Positions 34,457-45,745 of a stretch of DNA of 60,000 nucleotides are shown here, one piece after another; position 1 is the first letter of the stretch, and every line of letters begins with the position of its first letter. The notes under the pieces were generated by a model that saw only the letters and a list, made by a program, of their open reading frames with translations, was not told where the DNA came from and ran no database searches. This DNA comes from Bolinopsis microptera (taxonomy: Eukaryota; Ctenophora; Tentaculata; Lobata; Bolinopsidae): assembly GCF_026151205.1 (NCBI RefSeq), contig NC_087074.1, positions 11,133,226-11,193,225 on the forward strand, in the 5' to 3' direction. Position numbers and translations under genes: made by a program.

Positions 34457-37400
34457 ATGTCCAAAGACTACCACAAAGATGACAACAAGCCAATCAAATT
34501 TCATGCCTGTGGTAATCTCCCAGTTGTATGCATATCAGAGGGTAGTGAATCCAGTGAGCAATTTGAGGACAATAATACTGACATGAAAGAGGTTGTAACA
34601 TTAGATGAACAAAACTGTGCTGCTATCAAAATTCAGGCCAGCTGGAGAAATTACCTAGTTCAACGAAATTTGAGGAGAGCACCATCACCTAAAGAAGAAG
34701 GATTCACAGATGAGCAATACCTCTCTGCTTTGATCATCCAAAACTTTTATCGTGACTACATCACGGAAAAGCGACTCAAAGTCAAACAAGAAAAAGCTGC
34801 TCAGGTGATCCAACATCATTACCGACAGTACTTAAGAAAAAGTGAGGAAGAGTTTGAGGCTGATTTGGAACGTGCTGCTCAAATTGCCCAACAAAGTTAT
34901 AATCAACTGCAGTCAGAAAATGAGAGCAACACTGCATTGATTGGCGATTCTAAGTCAAAGGATTCTCCAGTGATACCAAGCTCACACGAAGAACAAAATT
35001 CCAATGAAGATGTTAGACAAAATGAAGCTGCAGTCACTATTCAAAGAAAGTATAAAAAGCGTTTAAGAATACAAAAGAAGAAGCTCTCTTTAGAAAAGAC
35101 GAATAAAGCAGCCATATCTATATATATACAAAAACAATTTCGAAAATATTACACAGAAAAGAATAATGCTGCTATCAAAATTCAGACTCAATACAGATAT
35201 CATTTAGAAAACAAGAAAGCTATTGCTGCAGGTCTAGAAATTGATAACAATGCTGCTATCAAAATACAGACTCAATACAGATCTCATTTAAAAAATAAGA
35301 AAGCTGTTGCTGCAGATCTAGAAAACAAGAAAGCTATTGCTGCAGGCCTAGAAATTGATAACAATGCTGCTATCAAAATACAGACTCAATACAGATCTCA
35401 TTTAAAAAATAAGAAAGCTATTGCTGCAGATCTAGAAAACAAGAAAGCTATTGCTGCAGGTCTAGAAATCAAGAACAATGCTGCTACCAAAATTCAGAGT
35501 AAATACAGATCTCATTTAGAAAACAAAAAAGCTATTTCTGCAGATTTAGACACTAAGAACAACAACATGGAATATTCTTTTGATCCTATTTCTTTTGAAG
35601 ACATTACAAAATCATCTGATGATGAATATATGCCTGAGATAGCTGCAATTACCATACAAAAACACTATAAGAGTCACTATGCAAAACGAGTTTCTGCTGC
35701 TACCTTGATCCAAAATGAGTTTAGATCTTACAAGAAGTTTAAGACAAGGAATGAGGCTCAGGATTTGAGTGAAGTAAATGAAAAATGTCTTTCCAGCCAG
35801 GATACTGAAGAACAAAAAGCTGTAACACTCATTCAGAGGCAATATAGAGCTCATCTTATACATGTGCACTTGTCAGAGAAAAGGAGTAGGGACAACTTGC
35901 ATGACAGTCAAGAATCTTATAGTTTGGCCAATAATATAGAGAAAGATGATGAACATATTGATACTGCCAGTTCTCTTGAGCAAAGCATAAGTCTGGTATT
36001 GGGCGACGAAGATATAAAATCTGTAACCAGAGGACCAGGTGAAGAGGAAGTTGACATCGTGGTTGATGACAGAACAACAGTGTATAGTGACTCCACTATT
36101 CAATTTCAGACGACAACTGGAATGAACAATCGCGGCTCAATATATAATAAAAAAATGGTTGATGATATTCCGTCAATAGGTGATGCAGATGGGGCATCAA
36201 TTGATGACGATATTATTAATTGGCACAAGAGTTTATCAACTAAGGTACCTAGCCATGGAATAAGGCCGTCCCCAAAAGCACCTGGTCCAGTGCCTGCACC
36301 ATCAAGAGAGCCCGAGTTTAATATTAAACCTAGACGCAACTTTGACAAAAAATGGCCTGAATCAAAGAAAAATCAGCAACAAAAAGTCAAAGATTCACCA
36401 CGAAAAAAACAAGTCCAAGCATCACTAGAGATGAAACGAGTTCAGCGAAAAAATGAAAAAAATAAGCGAAAAGACATTTATCATTTGAGTAATTTACGAA
36501 AGCAAGCACCAAACCCAAAATTCACCGAAGCTATCGATAAAAAACAAGAGAATGGTCCAAAGAAAGTAAAAAAATCAGATACTCCACAGATTAAACAGGT
36601 TTTTATTCTCTAGCTTGAATTTTAATTGATTTAAAAAAGTTGAAGTTGACTGAACAAAAATGTATAGCACATTCTTCCACTTAGCTCCACGAAGTCTTTC
36701 TTTCCAGCAATATAATTAATATAGAAAACACAGTCATCTATCGGTGACGGATGACTATTGTGAAGGTTGGTATATTTTGTTATCGTGTCAATATAATAGT
36801 CTACTACAGCATGTATTCCCTAAGGTTGAACTAATATTACTAATACTATAATATTACATATATTTAAAGTTCTTTCCATCCCAGAACCACCAGTCTAACG
36901 ACATTACATCAGAATCAGAAATACTGGATCCCCGCGAGACAACTGAAGAGGATTCTTCACCTAATGTAAGTTACTTTTATAACTATCAACTATGTTTGGT
37001 TGTTCCTGACCCTATAGAGCAACTTATAAGATATGATCTCTAATTATTTGAACAACTAATGGTAATTTGAACCGCCCTAGTTACTATGCGTATGTACTGT
37101 TTTGCTAATTCCAGACTACAATGCAGTGTATTGCGTGGAGTAAGTCGCTCAACGTGTAACACTTTTTATTAACTTATTATATCTACGACCACCCACCTAA
37201 TATAATATATTGGCTAATAAAAACTGTTTCAGAACATACTCTCAGTGGAGACCCGAGGAGAAACACCGCCATCGTTAGTTAAATAAATTAGTAAATTTTA
37301 ACCTTTCCCTATTAGTTTACGGTACTCTAAACTAGTCCTAATGAAATTTCCATTATTGTAACACTAGCATCTCCGTTATTCACTGTATACTGTATACTAG

Positions 37401-40400
37401 TACCAACAAACAAATTATTCATTAACGGTTTAAACATATATTGAACATTTCAGGGCATTAGAAGAAGAAGACACGGCTCTGAAGGCTGTTACATCAGCGT
37501 TGATAACCGACAATCAGGGCGCAGTCCTTAAACCATCTAACAACATCAATCTCCAATACTCAAAATCAACACACCCAAATGAGAACAAGACGCACCACAG
37601 GGCGGAGCAAGTTCAGGACGCGCTTGGTGGGAGAGTTGCGCGGCGTCTCTCTGATCAGTCTTCTCTGAGTAGTGGTACCCAACAGATCACTTCTAACAAC
37701 ACTTCCAGCAATAAAGTTAGTTTATGATTTATAATGATAAATTAGTAACCGTGAAGTAAGTTTTATATTTCTGGCTGGTCCAATATTAACTTAACTTCGG
37801 CTCAATGTGCCACGTTTTAGCAGTTTTAGCAACAGAGATTGCGTCATATTACAAACACAAATCTAATGAGTTAGACTGGCTCTTCGGCTCTTCTTATGAT
37901 ATGATATATTATCTCGGTTTTAATTGTATGTTACAGCATCATGTTCTGTTTGTTCGATTGATCATGAATTGACTATAGTTCGGGAAGTATTTAACTTAGG
38001 TGTAAGAGTTTAATGTGTTCAGGTGTACATCACTACCAACAAAATATTAGATACGGGATTAATTGTTGCCTGTTCGCTGATAATTATAAACCCGTTAATA
38101 CAGTAAATTTGTACAAGTAGACGCTTAAGAGCACGTCATGTTATTGAGTTCGCACATCATAGTTTTGGTTTATAAGCCGCCGTGTTCCGATCACCAATGA
38201 AAGGCTGAAATGTAGCCAATCACTCTCTATAATATGTCACACCGGTCTCTATCTGTGTATTACTTACAAGAGGTAGCGATCAATTAACCGTTAAAATGAT
38301 GTTAAATAGGGAGATGTATTGCACATGTTGTGAGTTACTGTGTCACGTATTTGGTTACTCTGTATGTGAGTGTTGCCATGGTAACTCAGGATCAATGACC
38401 TCTTTATTCAGGTAGCTTTAGGGTCGCTGGACAGTTACGCAGTACAGAACATGCTCAAACGCAACCACCTTCTCACCAGACAGGTTATTGTTAATTAGCC
38501 CTTTTTAATAGGCTATGATTAATTTATAATTACTAATAGAGTATCTGGTCAAAACCTGGCACAACTTAGCGAGTTTAGAAGGTTTGAGATGTTATTTGTG
38601 CTCCATAGGGTCTCTACTTCAAAAAAAAATTGGGTGGATAATTTTTTATGTTTGTTTAAACCCGTGACCACGCCCTTTTTAAAGCGTGGGAAAAGTTTGA
38701 CCAAAATTATTAAAATTTGCCTATAATATTTGATGGGGGTCTCTAAATGGCTTGTTATGATGCCATCAGTATTACTAGAACATAATAAAATAAAATTTGG
38801 GTAAATAAAAGTGGAGTTGCACCCTGACCACGCCCATTTACACAATTTTTGGCGGAAAATTCGGAAAATTCGAAGTTGTCTACTCTAGCAGCAGGAAAGT
38901 GTTTAGTTTGTATTTACACTGCTGACTCGAGTTAAATAGGTTATATAAGTAACTAAATTCAATTAATTGGGCATGTTGAGCCATTAGTTCAGCCTTGGGG
39001 AACCACGCCCATATTTTATATTAGGCGTGTATGTGAGAAATTTTTATCTCAGCTTCTGAAAGTTGTAGAAACTTGATTTTTGGCTTAAAATTACCGCAAT
39101 ATGTAAGTTTATATTGACACTATAAAGGTGCTGAAGCTCCCCGGGACTTACTTTTGGATGAAAATGAGAAAAACTGATATTTACTGAAGCGCAAACAAAC
39201 AAACAAAAAACTACCCTAGCAGCTAGGTTAAGTCAAGTAAGCACATCAATGTATACAATTTTACTCGACACAGTGTCCTTCGTAAGGTCTAAAGGTCATT
39301 CTGGGCTAGAATAATTTGATTTTGGGTGCCCACTTTTATCAGTAGTCCAACCCTGGCCTAGGTGGTAACATTTCTAAATTGCCCTCAGGCGCAAATACAT
39401 ATGATTTTTATATCCATCTCAGCTCCTGAATATTATTATAGGACATTCAAGATAACCACAACAGCAGAATGGCCATATTCATTATATACAAGCTATGAAG
39501 CAGTATGGGGTCTAATATTTTAATATCTATATTGCATAGTTTTTGAGATATTAATTTTTAAAATATGATTTTTAAAGATATCTTTACAACAAACGTTCAA
39601 CACTACCGCATTTATGTAGTTTCACATCTCTCGAGCTACTGCACCTCTCAAGCTATTTAAATCTGAAGCTTGATGCATCAACTACCGTCTACCAGCACCA
39701 TCAGCTCAACTTAGAAATCACAAGCAACCCGCCGGGCAGCTATCTCTAGCTAAGCTCATTTCAGTACCCGTTGACTATAATATTATATGCCCACTTTTAT
39801 GTCAGCACAACCTCATCTAGCAAAGTCCAGCTGAAGCTACTAACAGTTACCTCCAGCCCTATCCTATTATTACTTTTCCCTCCAATTGTAGCTCTTTCCA
39901 CCGACCTCAATCTCATTTAAGAAACTCCAGCACTAGCTAACTGCAGCTATAGCTATCTTCTGCTATTATCCTTTCCCTCTAATATTAGCTCTTTCCACTG
40001 ACCTCAATCTCATCAAGGGAATTCAGGCTTTAGCAACCTTCAGTTACCTCCAGGCTCCAACTCTACTTTGTTGCTGCCCTCTTCAACTAATTGTAGCTTC
40101 TAGCCTGCTATCACCAGTATCCTCCAAATATAAATTGTATAGCAACCTTTTAGTTAGCCGCGGGTTTGCTTACCACAATAAAGCAGGGACCCTCTGCTTG
40201 AAATGCTCATAAATAATTCACTGGTCACTGAGAGCACTGAAAGGATGCCCTTTATTAAGAATTTAGACAGAAATATACATTTCAGGAACATTTAAAAAAG
40301 AAATGTCCGGTTGAATATCCGGCCAAATTCTTAAAAACCGAACCGAAACCGGACATTCAAGCCGGATATCCGGTCAGTTCCTATAGAGGATGCTGTAAAA

Positions 40401-43400
40401 ATAACTGGAGTTTAAGGGATCTGATGGTTGGCTGGCTCGTGTAGTGGTAACACGACCTCCTCCCACGCAAAAGGTCCTTGTTTCAAATCCGGTCTGATTC
40501 ATGTCGGCCGATCACTAAGATTCACACTCCCTGGCTCGTAGGACTAACCCCCTACAACTAGTATACGATTATAGTGCCTTGGCACAGACTGCAAGACGCA
40601 AGTGGGTGAGGATTACTGAAAAGGATATAAGCACATCAGGCCATTACCGGGAGAGAACTGGGGGTCACAATGGTGAAAAATTGTGAAAATGGTGAAATTT
40701 TACAATGGAAACAAAATCATTCACTATTTTTCTAAATTTTACACAAATTTTCACCATTGGAATGAGATTGAGGTCACAGAAAGGGGTAAAATTGGAGGGA
40801 AAAGTAATAATAGGATAGGGCTGGAGGTAACTGTTAGTAGCTTCATCTGGAATTTGCTAGATGAGGTTGTATTGACATAAAAGTGGGCATATATTATAGT
40901 CAACGGGTAGTGGGTACTGAAATGAGCTTAGCTAGCGAATGTTCAAGATCAGTTGATGTGAGATTTTGTGTAACACAGAGAGTCAAAACAGCTACCATTT
41001 ATGTTTTATATATGAGCATTTCAAGCAGAGGGTCCCTGCTTTATTGTGGTAAGCAAACCCGCGGCTAACTAAAAGGTTGCTATACAATTTATATTTGGAG
41101 GATACTGGTGATAGCAGGCTAGAAGCTACAATTAGTTGAAGAGGGCAGCAACAAAGTAGAGTTGGAGCCTGGAGGTAACTGAAGGTTGGTAAAGCCGGAA
41201 TTTCCTTGATGAGATTGAGGTCAGTGGAAAGAGCTAATATTAGAGGGAAAGGATAATAGCAGAAGATAGCTATAGCTGCAGTTAGCTAGTGCTGGAGTTT
41301 CTTAAATGAGATTGAGGTCGGTGGAAAGAGCTAAAATTAGAGGGAAAAGTAATAATAGGATAGGGCTGGAGCTGGAGGTAACTGTTACTAGCTTCAGCTG
41401 GACTTTGCTAGATGAGGTTGTACTGACATAAAAGTGGGCATATAATATTATAGTCAAAGGGTACTGAAATGAGCTTAGCTAGAGATAGCTGCCCGGCGGG
41501 TTGCTTGTGATTTCTAAGTTGAGCTGATGGTGCTGGTAGACGGTAGTTGATGCATCAAGCTTAAGATTTAAATAGCTTGAGAGGTGCAGTAGCTCAAGAG
41601 ATGTGAAACTACATAAATGCGGTAGTGTTGAACGTTTGTTGTAAAGATATCTTTAAAAATCATATTTAAAAAATTAATATCTCAAAAACTATGCAATATA
41701 GATATTAAAATATTAGACCCCATACTGCTTCATAGCTTGTATATAATGAATATGAACATTCTGCTGTTGTGGTTATCTTGAATGTCCTATAATAATATTC
41801 AGGAGCTGAGATGAATATAAAAATCATATGTATTTGCGCCTGAGGGCAATTTAGAAATGTTACCACCTAGGCCAGGGTTGGACTACTGATAAAAGTGGGC
41901 ACCCAAAATCAAATTATTCTAGCCCAGAATGACCTTTAGACCTTACGAAGGACACTGTGTCGAGTAAAATTGTATACATTGATGTGCTTACTTGACTTAA
42001 CCTAGCTGCTAGGGTAGTTTTATGTTTGTTTGTTTGCGCTTCAGTAAATATCAGTTTTTCTCATTTTTATCCAAAAGTAAGTCCCGGGGAGCTTCAGCAC
42101 CTTTATAGTGTCAATATAAACTTACATATTGCGGTAATTTTAAGCCAAAAATCAAGTTTCTACGGCTTTCAGAAGCTGAGATAAAAATTTCTCACATACA
42201 CGCCTAATATGAAATATGGGCGTGGTTCCCCAAGGCTGAACTAATGGCTCAACATGCCCAATTAATTGAATTTAGTTACTTATATAACCTATTTAACTCG
42301 AGTCAGCAGTGTAAATACAAACTTAACACTTTCCTGCTGCTAGAGTAGACAACTTCGAATTTTCCGAATTTTCCGCCAAAAATTGTGTAAATGGGCGTGG
42401 TCAGGGTGCAACTCCACTTTTATTTACCCAAATTTTATTTTATTATGTTCTAGTAATACTGATGGCATCATAACAAGCCATTTAGAGACCCCCATCAAAT
42501 ATTATAGGCAATTTTTAATAATTTTGGTCAAATTTTTCCCACGCTTTAAAAAGGGCGTGGTCACGGGTTTAAACAAACATAAAAAATTATCCACCCAATT
42601 TTTTTTTAAAGTAGAGACCCTATGGAGCACAAATAACATCTCAAACCTTCTAAACTCGCTAAGTTGTGCCAGGTTTTGACCAGATACAGGATTATACGTT
42701 ATAACTAGTTAATTGTAATCCCTTGATTAACTGTGCAACTTGGAGTTTAAATTGCCTGATTTCGACTGTCAGTCTTCTAGAGCTAGTAGATTACAGCTAT
42801 ACAATGTACAATGTAAGTCTTAGTAGAGTAACAAGTAAGCAGAGTAATATTATGTAACTAACTGACCTACCATAGGGCTCACTTAATATAATTTAGTTAA
42901 GACCCCCTATACTAGTCTTTGAGTACCACACCATATCACCACACCACACCACATCTTTCATTAACATTTTTAAAAGCTTGCTGGATCTATATATTATGCA
43001 TATTTTCTACTTGTAAATTTGTCAAGTAGAACACAAGTGTAAATTGTTTGCGGTGTGTCATAGCTGAGATTTCAATGGCAATTTGTCAGCGGATTGGCTG
43101 ATATTTTGTGAATAACATGAAATCCTTGAATTGCAACATGCATGTAACCAATGTAATATTAATGCTTAGTAGTTCGTGTTTCAGAAAAATGACAATCACT
43201 CCTACCTACAAACTTACCTGAAACAGATGAACGTGATTAAGAGACCGTAAGTTATATTGTTTATCGTACTTTTCAGGAGGTATTTGGGATGATTTTCTCT
43301 CTGTTACTCATATTTGCAATCCGATACTTACATTAACAAATATTCTCTCGTTAAACGCTCCAGTATATTACAAGGTTGGATTTTGATAATGAATCTAACA

Positions 43401-44016
43401 ATCATCATTGTTAGATTCGTTATCAATTTATGATTTACGTCATGCATAATTGAGTATATTTCTGGGTATACTTCTGCAATGCAGCCTTGAATTATTGTGA
43501 AGCCTCATTGCCGGATCATAAAACAAGTTCGACCACACGATGAGAAATTGGTATAGTGCTTCTGACCCTGGTCATTAGGAAAGTTCTACAAAATAAATTG
43601 TTATTTACGGCTATAATCTATTGTTTTGTAACATTATAATTTTCAGTTCCCGAGAGATGATCTCCATAAATCAAGAGACTACTACTAATAAGCAGCGTCA
43701 GGTTAGCCTTCAGAATCAGTATTTATTTCTTCTTTCTTACATTTATATCTCAATATTATATACCATGTGGTGGTAGGTGACCCTGACACAATAATATACA
43801 ACAAGTATCTGGTATAGTGGGACACCCTGTTAATACCTGAAATACGCGAGAAGAACGTTTACACTAGGCGTATTAATAGGCGTATACGTGTGCAGAAAAC
43901 AAATCGTATACCATTTATTAATCGTACCATTTATTTACGATATCAAATTTTGAAGTTTATTTTGAACTTGCTGATATCGAAAAAATTTGTTTCAGACCAG
44001 AATTACAAAATATTAA
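34457..44016 (+). CDS. IQ-motif-repeat protein, eight exons, about 911 aa
   Basis: Exons 34457-36598, 36885-36965, 37233-37273, 37454-37715, 38412-38483, 43185-43246, 43647-43701 and 43996-44016 join with matching phases at every junction, GT-AG borders, a TAA at 44014-44016 and AATAAA at 44150-44155. The first exon encodes at least a dozen IQ motifs (pattern AAxxIQxxYRxxL): single ones near residues 55, 91, 114, 191 and 218, a tandem cluster at about 235-370, and three more at about 395-470. IQ motifs bind calmodulin or EF-hand light chains. The middle is acidic and Pro-rich, then strongly basic (KKWPESKKNQQQK...). Later exons are soluble, with no membrane span or signal peptide. An exact orthologue is not recognised. 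The fifth intron holds a 4.1-kb inverted repeat. The ATG follows an in-frame stop; an upstream non-coding exon is possible. Confidence 0.8.
35162..35560 (+). repeat. 114-bp tandem repeat encoding IQ motifs
   Basis: Two full 38-residue units (NNAAIKIQTQYRSHLKNKKA then an AADLENKKAIAAGLEI linker) lie between two 28-residue partial units. DNA identity between units is nearly complete, so this part of the IQ array expanded recently in multiples of three. Confidence 0.9.
38372..38385. promoter_or_regulatory. RFX X-box-like palindrome
   Basis: GTTGCCATGGTAAC is a perfect X-box (GTTGCC-AT-GGTAAC) 27 bp before an exon of the IQ-repeat gene. Its intronic position makes function doubtful, though IQ proteins are common in cilia and sperm. 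Confidence 0.3.
38541..42687. repeat. Large inverted repeat: 1.67-kb arms around a 0.8-kb spacer
   Basis: The left arm 38541-40211 and right arm 41011-42687 are near-identical in opposite orientation, from GTATCTGGTCAAAACCTGGC at the outer edge to TATGAGCATTTCAAGCAG at the inner. Each arm has repeated CCACGCCC words and no domain-bearing frame. The spacer holds a SINE and a direct copy (about 40790-40940) of an arm segment (41335-41490). It sits in an intron and may be a foldback transposon, but no target duplication is visible. Confidence 0.9.
40425..40648 (+). mobile_element. tRNA-Gly-like SINE
   Basis: An A box TGGCTCGTGTAGTGG (40433-40447), an anticodon-arm-like CCTCCCACGC typical of tRNA-Gly(CCC), and a B box GTTTCAAATCC (40480-40490) form the head. 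A non-tRNA body follows with GCCTTGGCACAGACTGCAAG and ends near GGCCATTACC. It lies in the spacer of the large inverted repeat. Just upstream, 40310-40385 carries CCGGATATCCGG-type words of another element. Confidence 0.65.
42690..43180. other. Intron of the IQ-repeat gene
   Basis: Intronic AT-rich sequence with CACCACACCACA near 42930. No independent gene seen. Confidence 0.5.
43383..43426. repeat. 20-bp-arm hairpin in an intron
   Basis: TTGATAATGAATCTAACAAT and its complement (one mismatch) surround the four bases CATC, within the sixth intron of the IQ-repeat gene. It could be a very small MITE relic or an RNA hairpin. Confidence 0.8.
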
Positions 44017-44149
44017 AACAAGTCAAACAATTCCTCTCAGTTTTAAGATTTTAAGGACAATACAAAAGTGAAGCGACGCACTATAAACTTATAAAGTATA
44101 AAACAAAAGTAATGTTGAGCAGAAACGGCCCAGATTTCTATAATCTCGA

Positions 44150-44155
44150 AATAAA
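44150..44155 (+). terminator. Polyadenylation signal of the IQ-repeat gene
   Basis: AATAAA lies 134 bp after the stop at 44014-44016, before any other plus-strand gene. Confidence 0.5.
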
Positions 44156-44169
44156 GCCAAATCATAATA

Positions 44170-44935
44170 ATATTGTGATTGTGTACCATGTTAGATGCAT
44201 TCGCAAAGATTCATTAGACTCATGTTATTACAGCTGTTTAAACAGGGTTATTTTGAGGGTTCTGTGGTCATAGGCGGTGATCTATGAAGATTACCACTAA
44301 AAGTCTCAGTCTCACATTTGTCTGATAGATTGCTGACACGCAGGGGTTCCCCAAGAGTTGATGCAGTGGTAGAGATTTGGGACGGCGAACTTGGAGAGAT
44401 GAAATTTGTTCGTTTTGCTGACTTGCAATGTTCATCTCATCTGATGGGAGTTAAGCTTAGTATAAATCTCAGATTGTATTGCCGAAAGTTCAGAGGGGTG
44501 TTGTAGAATTAATTACCTTGAAAATGATGGGGGACGGGGGTATAATGATGGGGAGCAAGGGTATACATTGAAAATAGTTAAAGTTTAAAAAATACTTAAT
44601 TTTACTTGGAGAGGGTCTCTTCAAAGTGGCCTGCACCTAGGATCTCTCGTTTGTGTCGTATCACCACTCTTTAGTGTATCACCAGGCAGCTCTTTCACTA
44701 ACCCTAAGATAGAAACAAAACTTTATAAATTTGAAAATAAAAGTCAATTGCACAATATCCCTTGTGTTAATTATATTTTGAGTATCCGCATTAAAATGAG
44801 TAAGATGATAACAGTAAGACGTGATAACATCAAAGTTTACCGTTTTTTCCTATTCAGCCACTTATCTTAATACAATATGAAACATCACAATGGTGGTAAG
44901 GAGAGGAGGACATCTAATCTCCATCTATTTTGAAG
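44170..44935. other. No confident gene
   Basis: A plus-strand frame at about 44318-44506 (VDAVVEIWDGELGEMKFVRFAD) has a protein-like composition but no domain, splice partner or start context that supports it. The rest is non-coding. Confidence 0.35.
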
Positions 44936-44939
44936 AGAG

Positions 44940-45745
44940 TGATTGGTTAATTAATTATTGGTTAATTATTTATTGGTTAAGGGGGCCGGGGGGGTCTTCA
45001 TCAAAATTCTCTCGAAATTGACTTTGTAGCTGTTTCTGGTAGAAGGGAGTGATATCTACCAGCTGCTTTTGGTCCCATGGAAAAATATTGTTCCTAACCG
45101 AAATTATCGCCGGTCTAAGGTCAGCGCTTATGTGTAATTGTATTGCGCGAGCGATTTTCAATCGCAAATTCTGAAAATCGAGTCTAAAAATCTATCTTCT
45201 CCTACATTTTTTGAGCAATCACCCTGAAACTTTCAGGATATGTTCTAGGGACCATTTAGAAGATTTGATCGAGCCAAAATTTTGAGATAGGCCTTTAAAA
45301 ATGTTTTATTCAATTTTGAAAATCTTGGACCTCGTTTTTTTACGATTTTTTCAGGTCCAAGATTTTCAAAATTGAATAAAAAATTTTTAAAGGCCTATCT
45401 CAAAATTTTGGCTCGATCAAATCTTCTAAATGGTCCCTAGAACATATCCTGAAAGTTTCAGGGTGATTGCTCAAAAAATGTAGGAGAAGATAGATTTTTA
45501 GACTCGATTTTCAGAATTTGCGATTGAAAATCGCTCGCGCAATACAATTACACATAAGCGCTGACCTTAGACCGGCGATAATTTCGGTTAGGAACAATAT
45601 TTTTCCATGGGACCAAAAGCAGCTGGTAGATATCACTCCCTTCTACCAGAAACAACTATAAAGTCAATTTCGAGAGAATTTTGATGAAGACCCCCCCCGG
45701 CCCCCTTAATTAATTATTGGTTAATTAATTATTGGTTAATTAACT
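44940..45745. repeat. TTGGTTAATTAATTA minisatellite split by a foldback
   Basis: Short tandem units of ATTGGTTAATTA occur at 44942-44980 and resume at 45706-45745, directly outside the foldback element, showing the element inserted into a TTAA-rich minisatellite. Confidence 0.75.
44977..45709. mobile_element. TTAA-flanked near-perfect foldback (44981-45705)
   Basis: Arms 44981-45332 and 45353-45705 are almost perfectly complementary, with a loop of only 20 nt and ends GGGGGCCGGGGGGGTC. TTAA lies on both sides. There is no coding capacity; each arm only yields chance frames. As RNA it would form a 350-bp duplex. Confidence 0.9.

Noticed and set aside
38549-42679. Two nearly identical 98-residue frames facing opposite ways as a duplicated gene
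   Set aside because: They lie in the arms of the large inverted repeat, where all DNA is equally conserved. The peptides have no domain or coding signature, so their similarity is explained by the arms.
44970-45167. Minus-strand 65-residue frame ending in DEDPPGPLNQ
   Set aside because: It lies wholly within one arm of the TTAA foldback; no coding support beyond an open frame.
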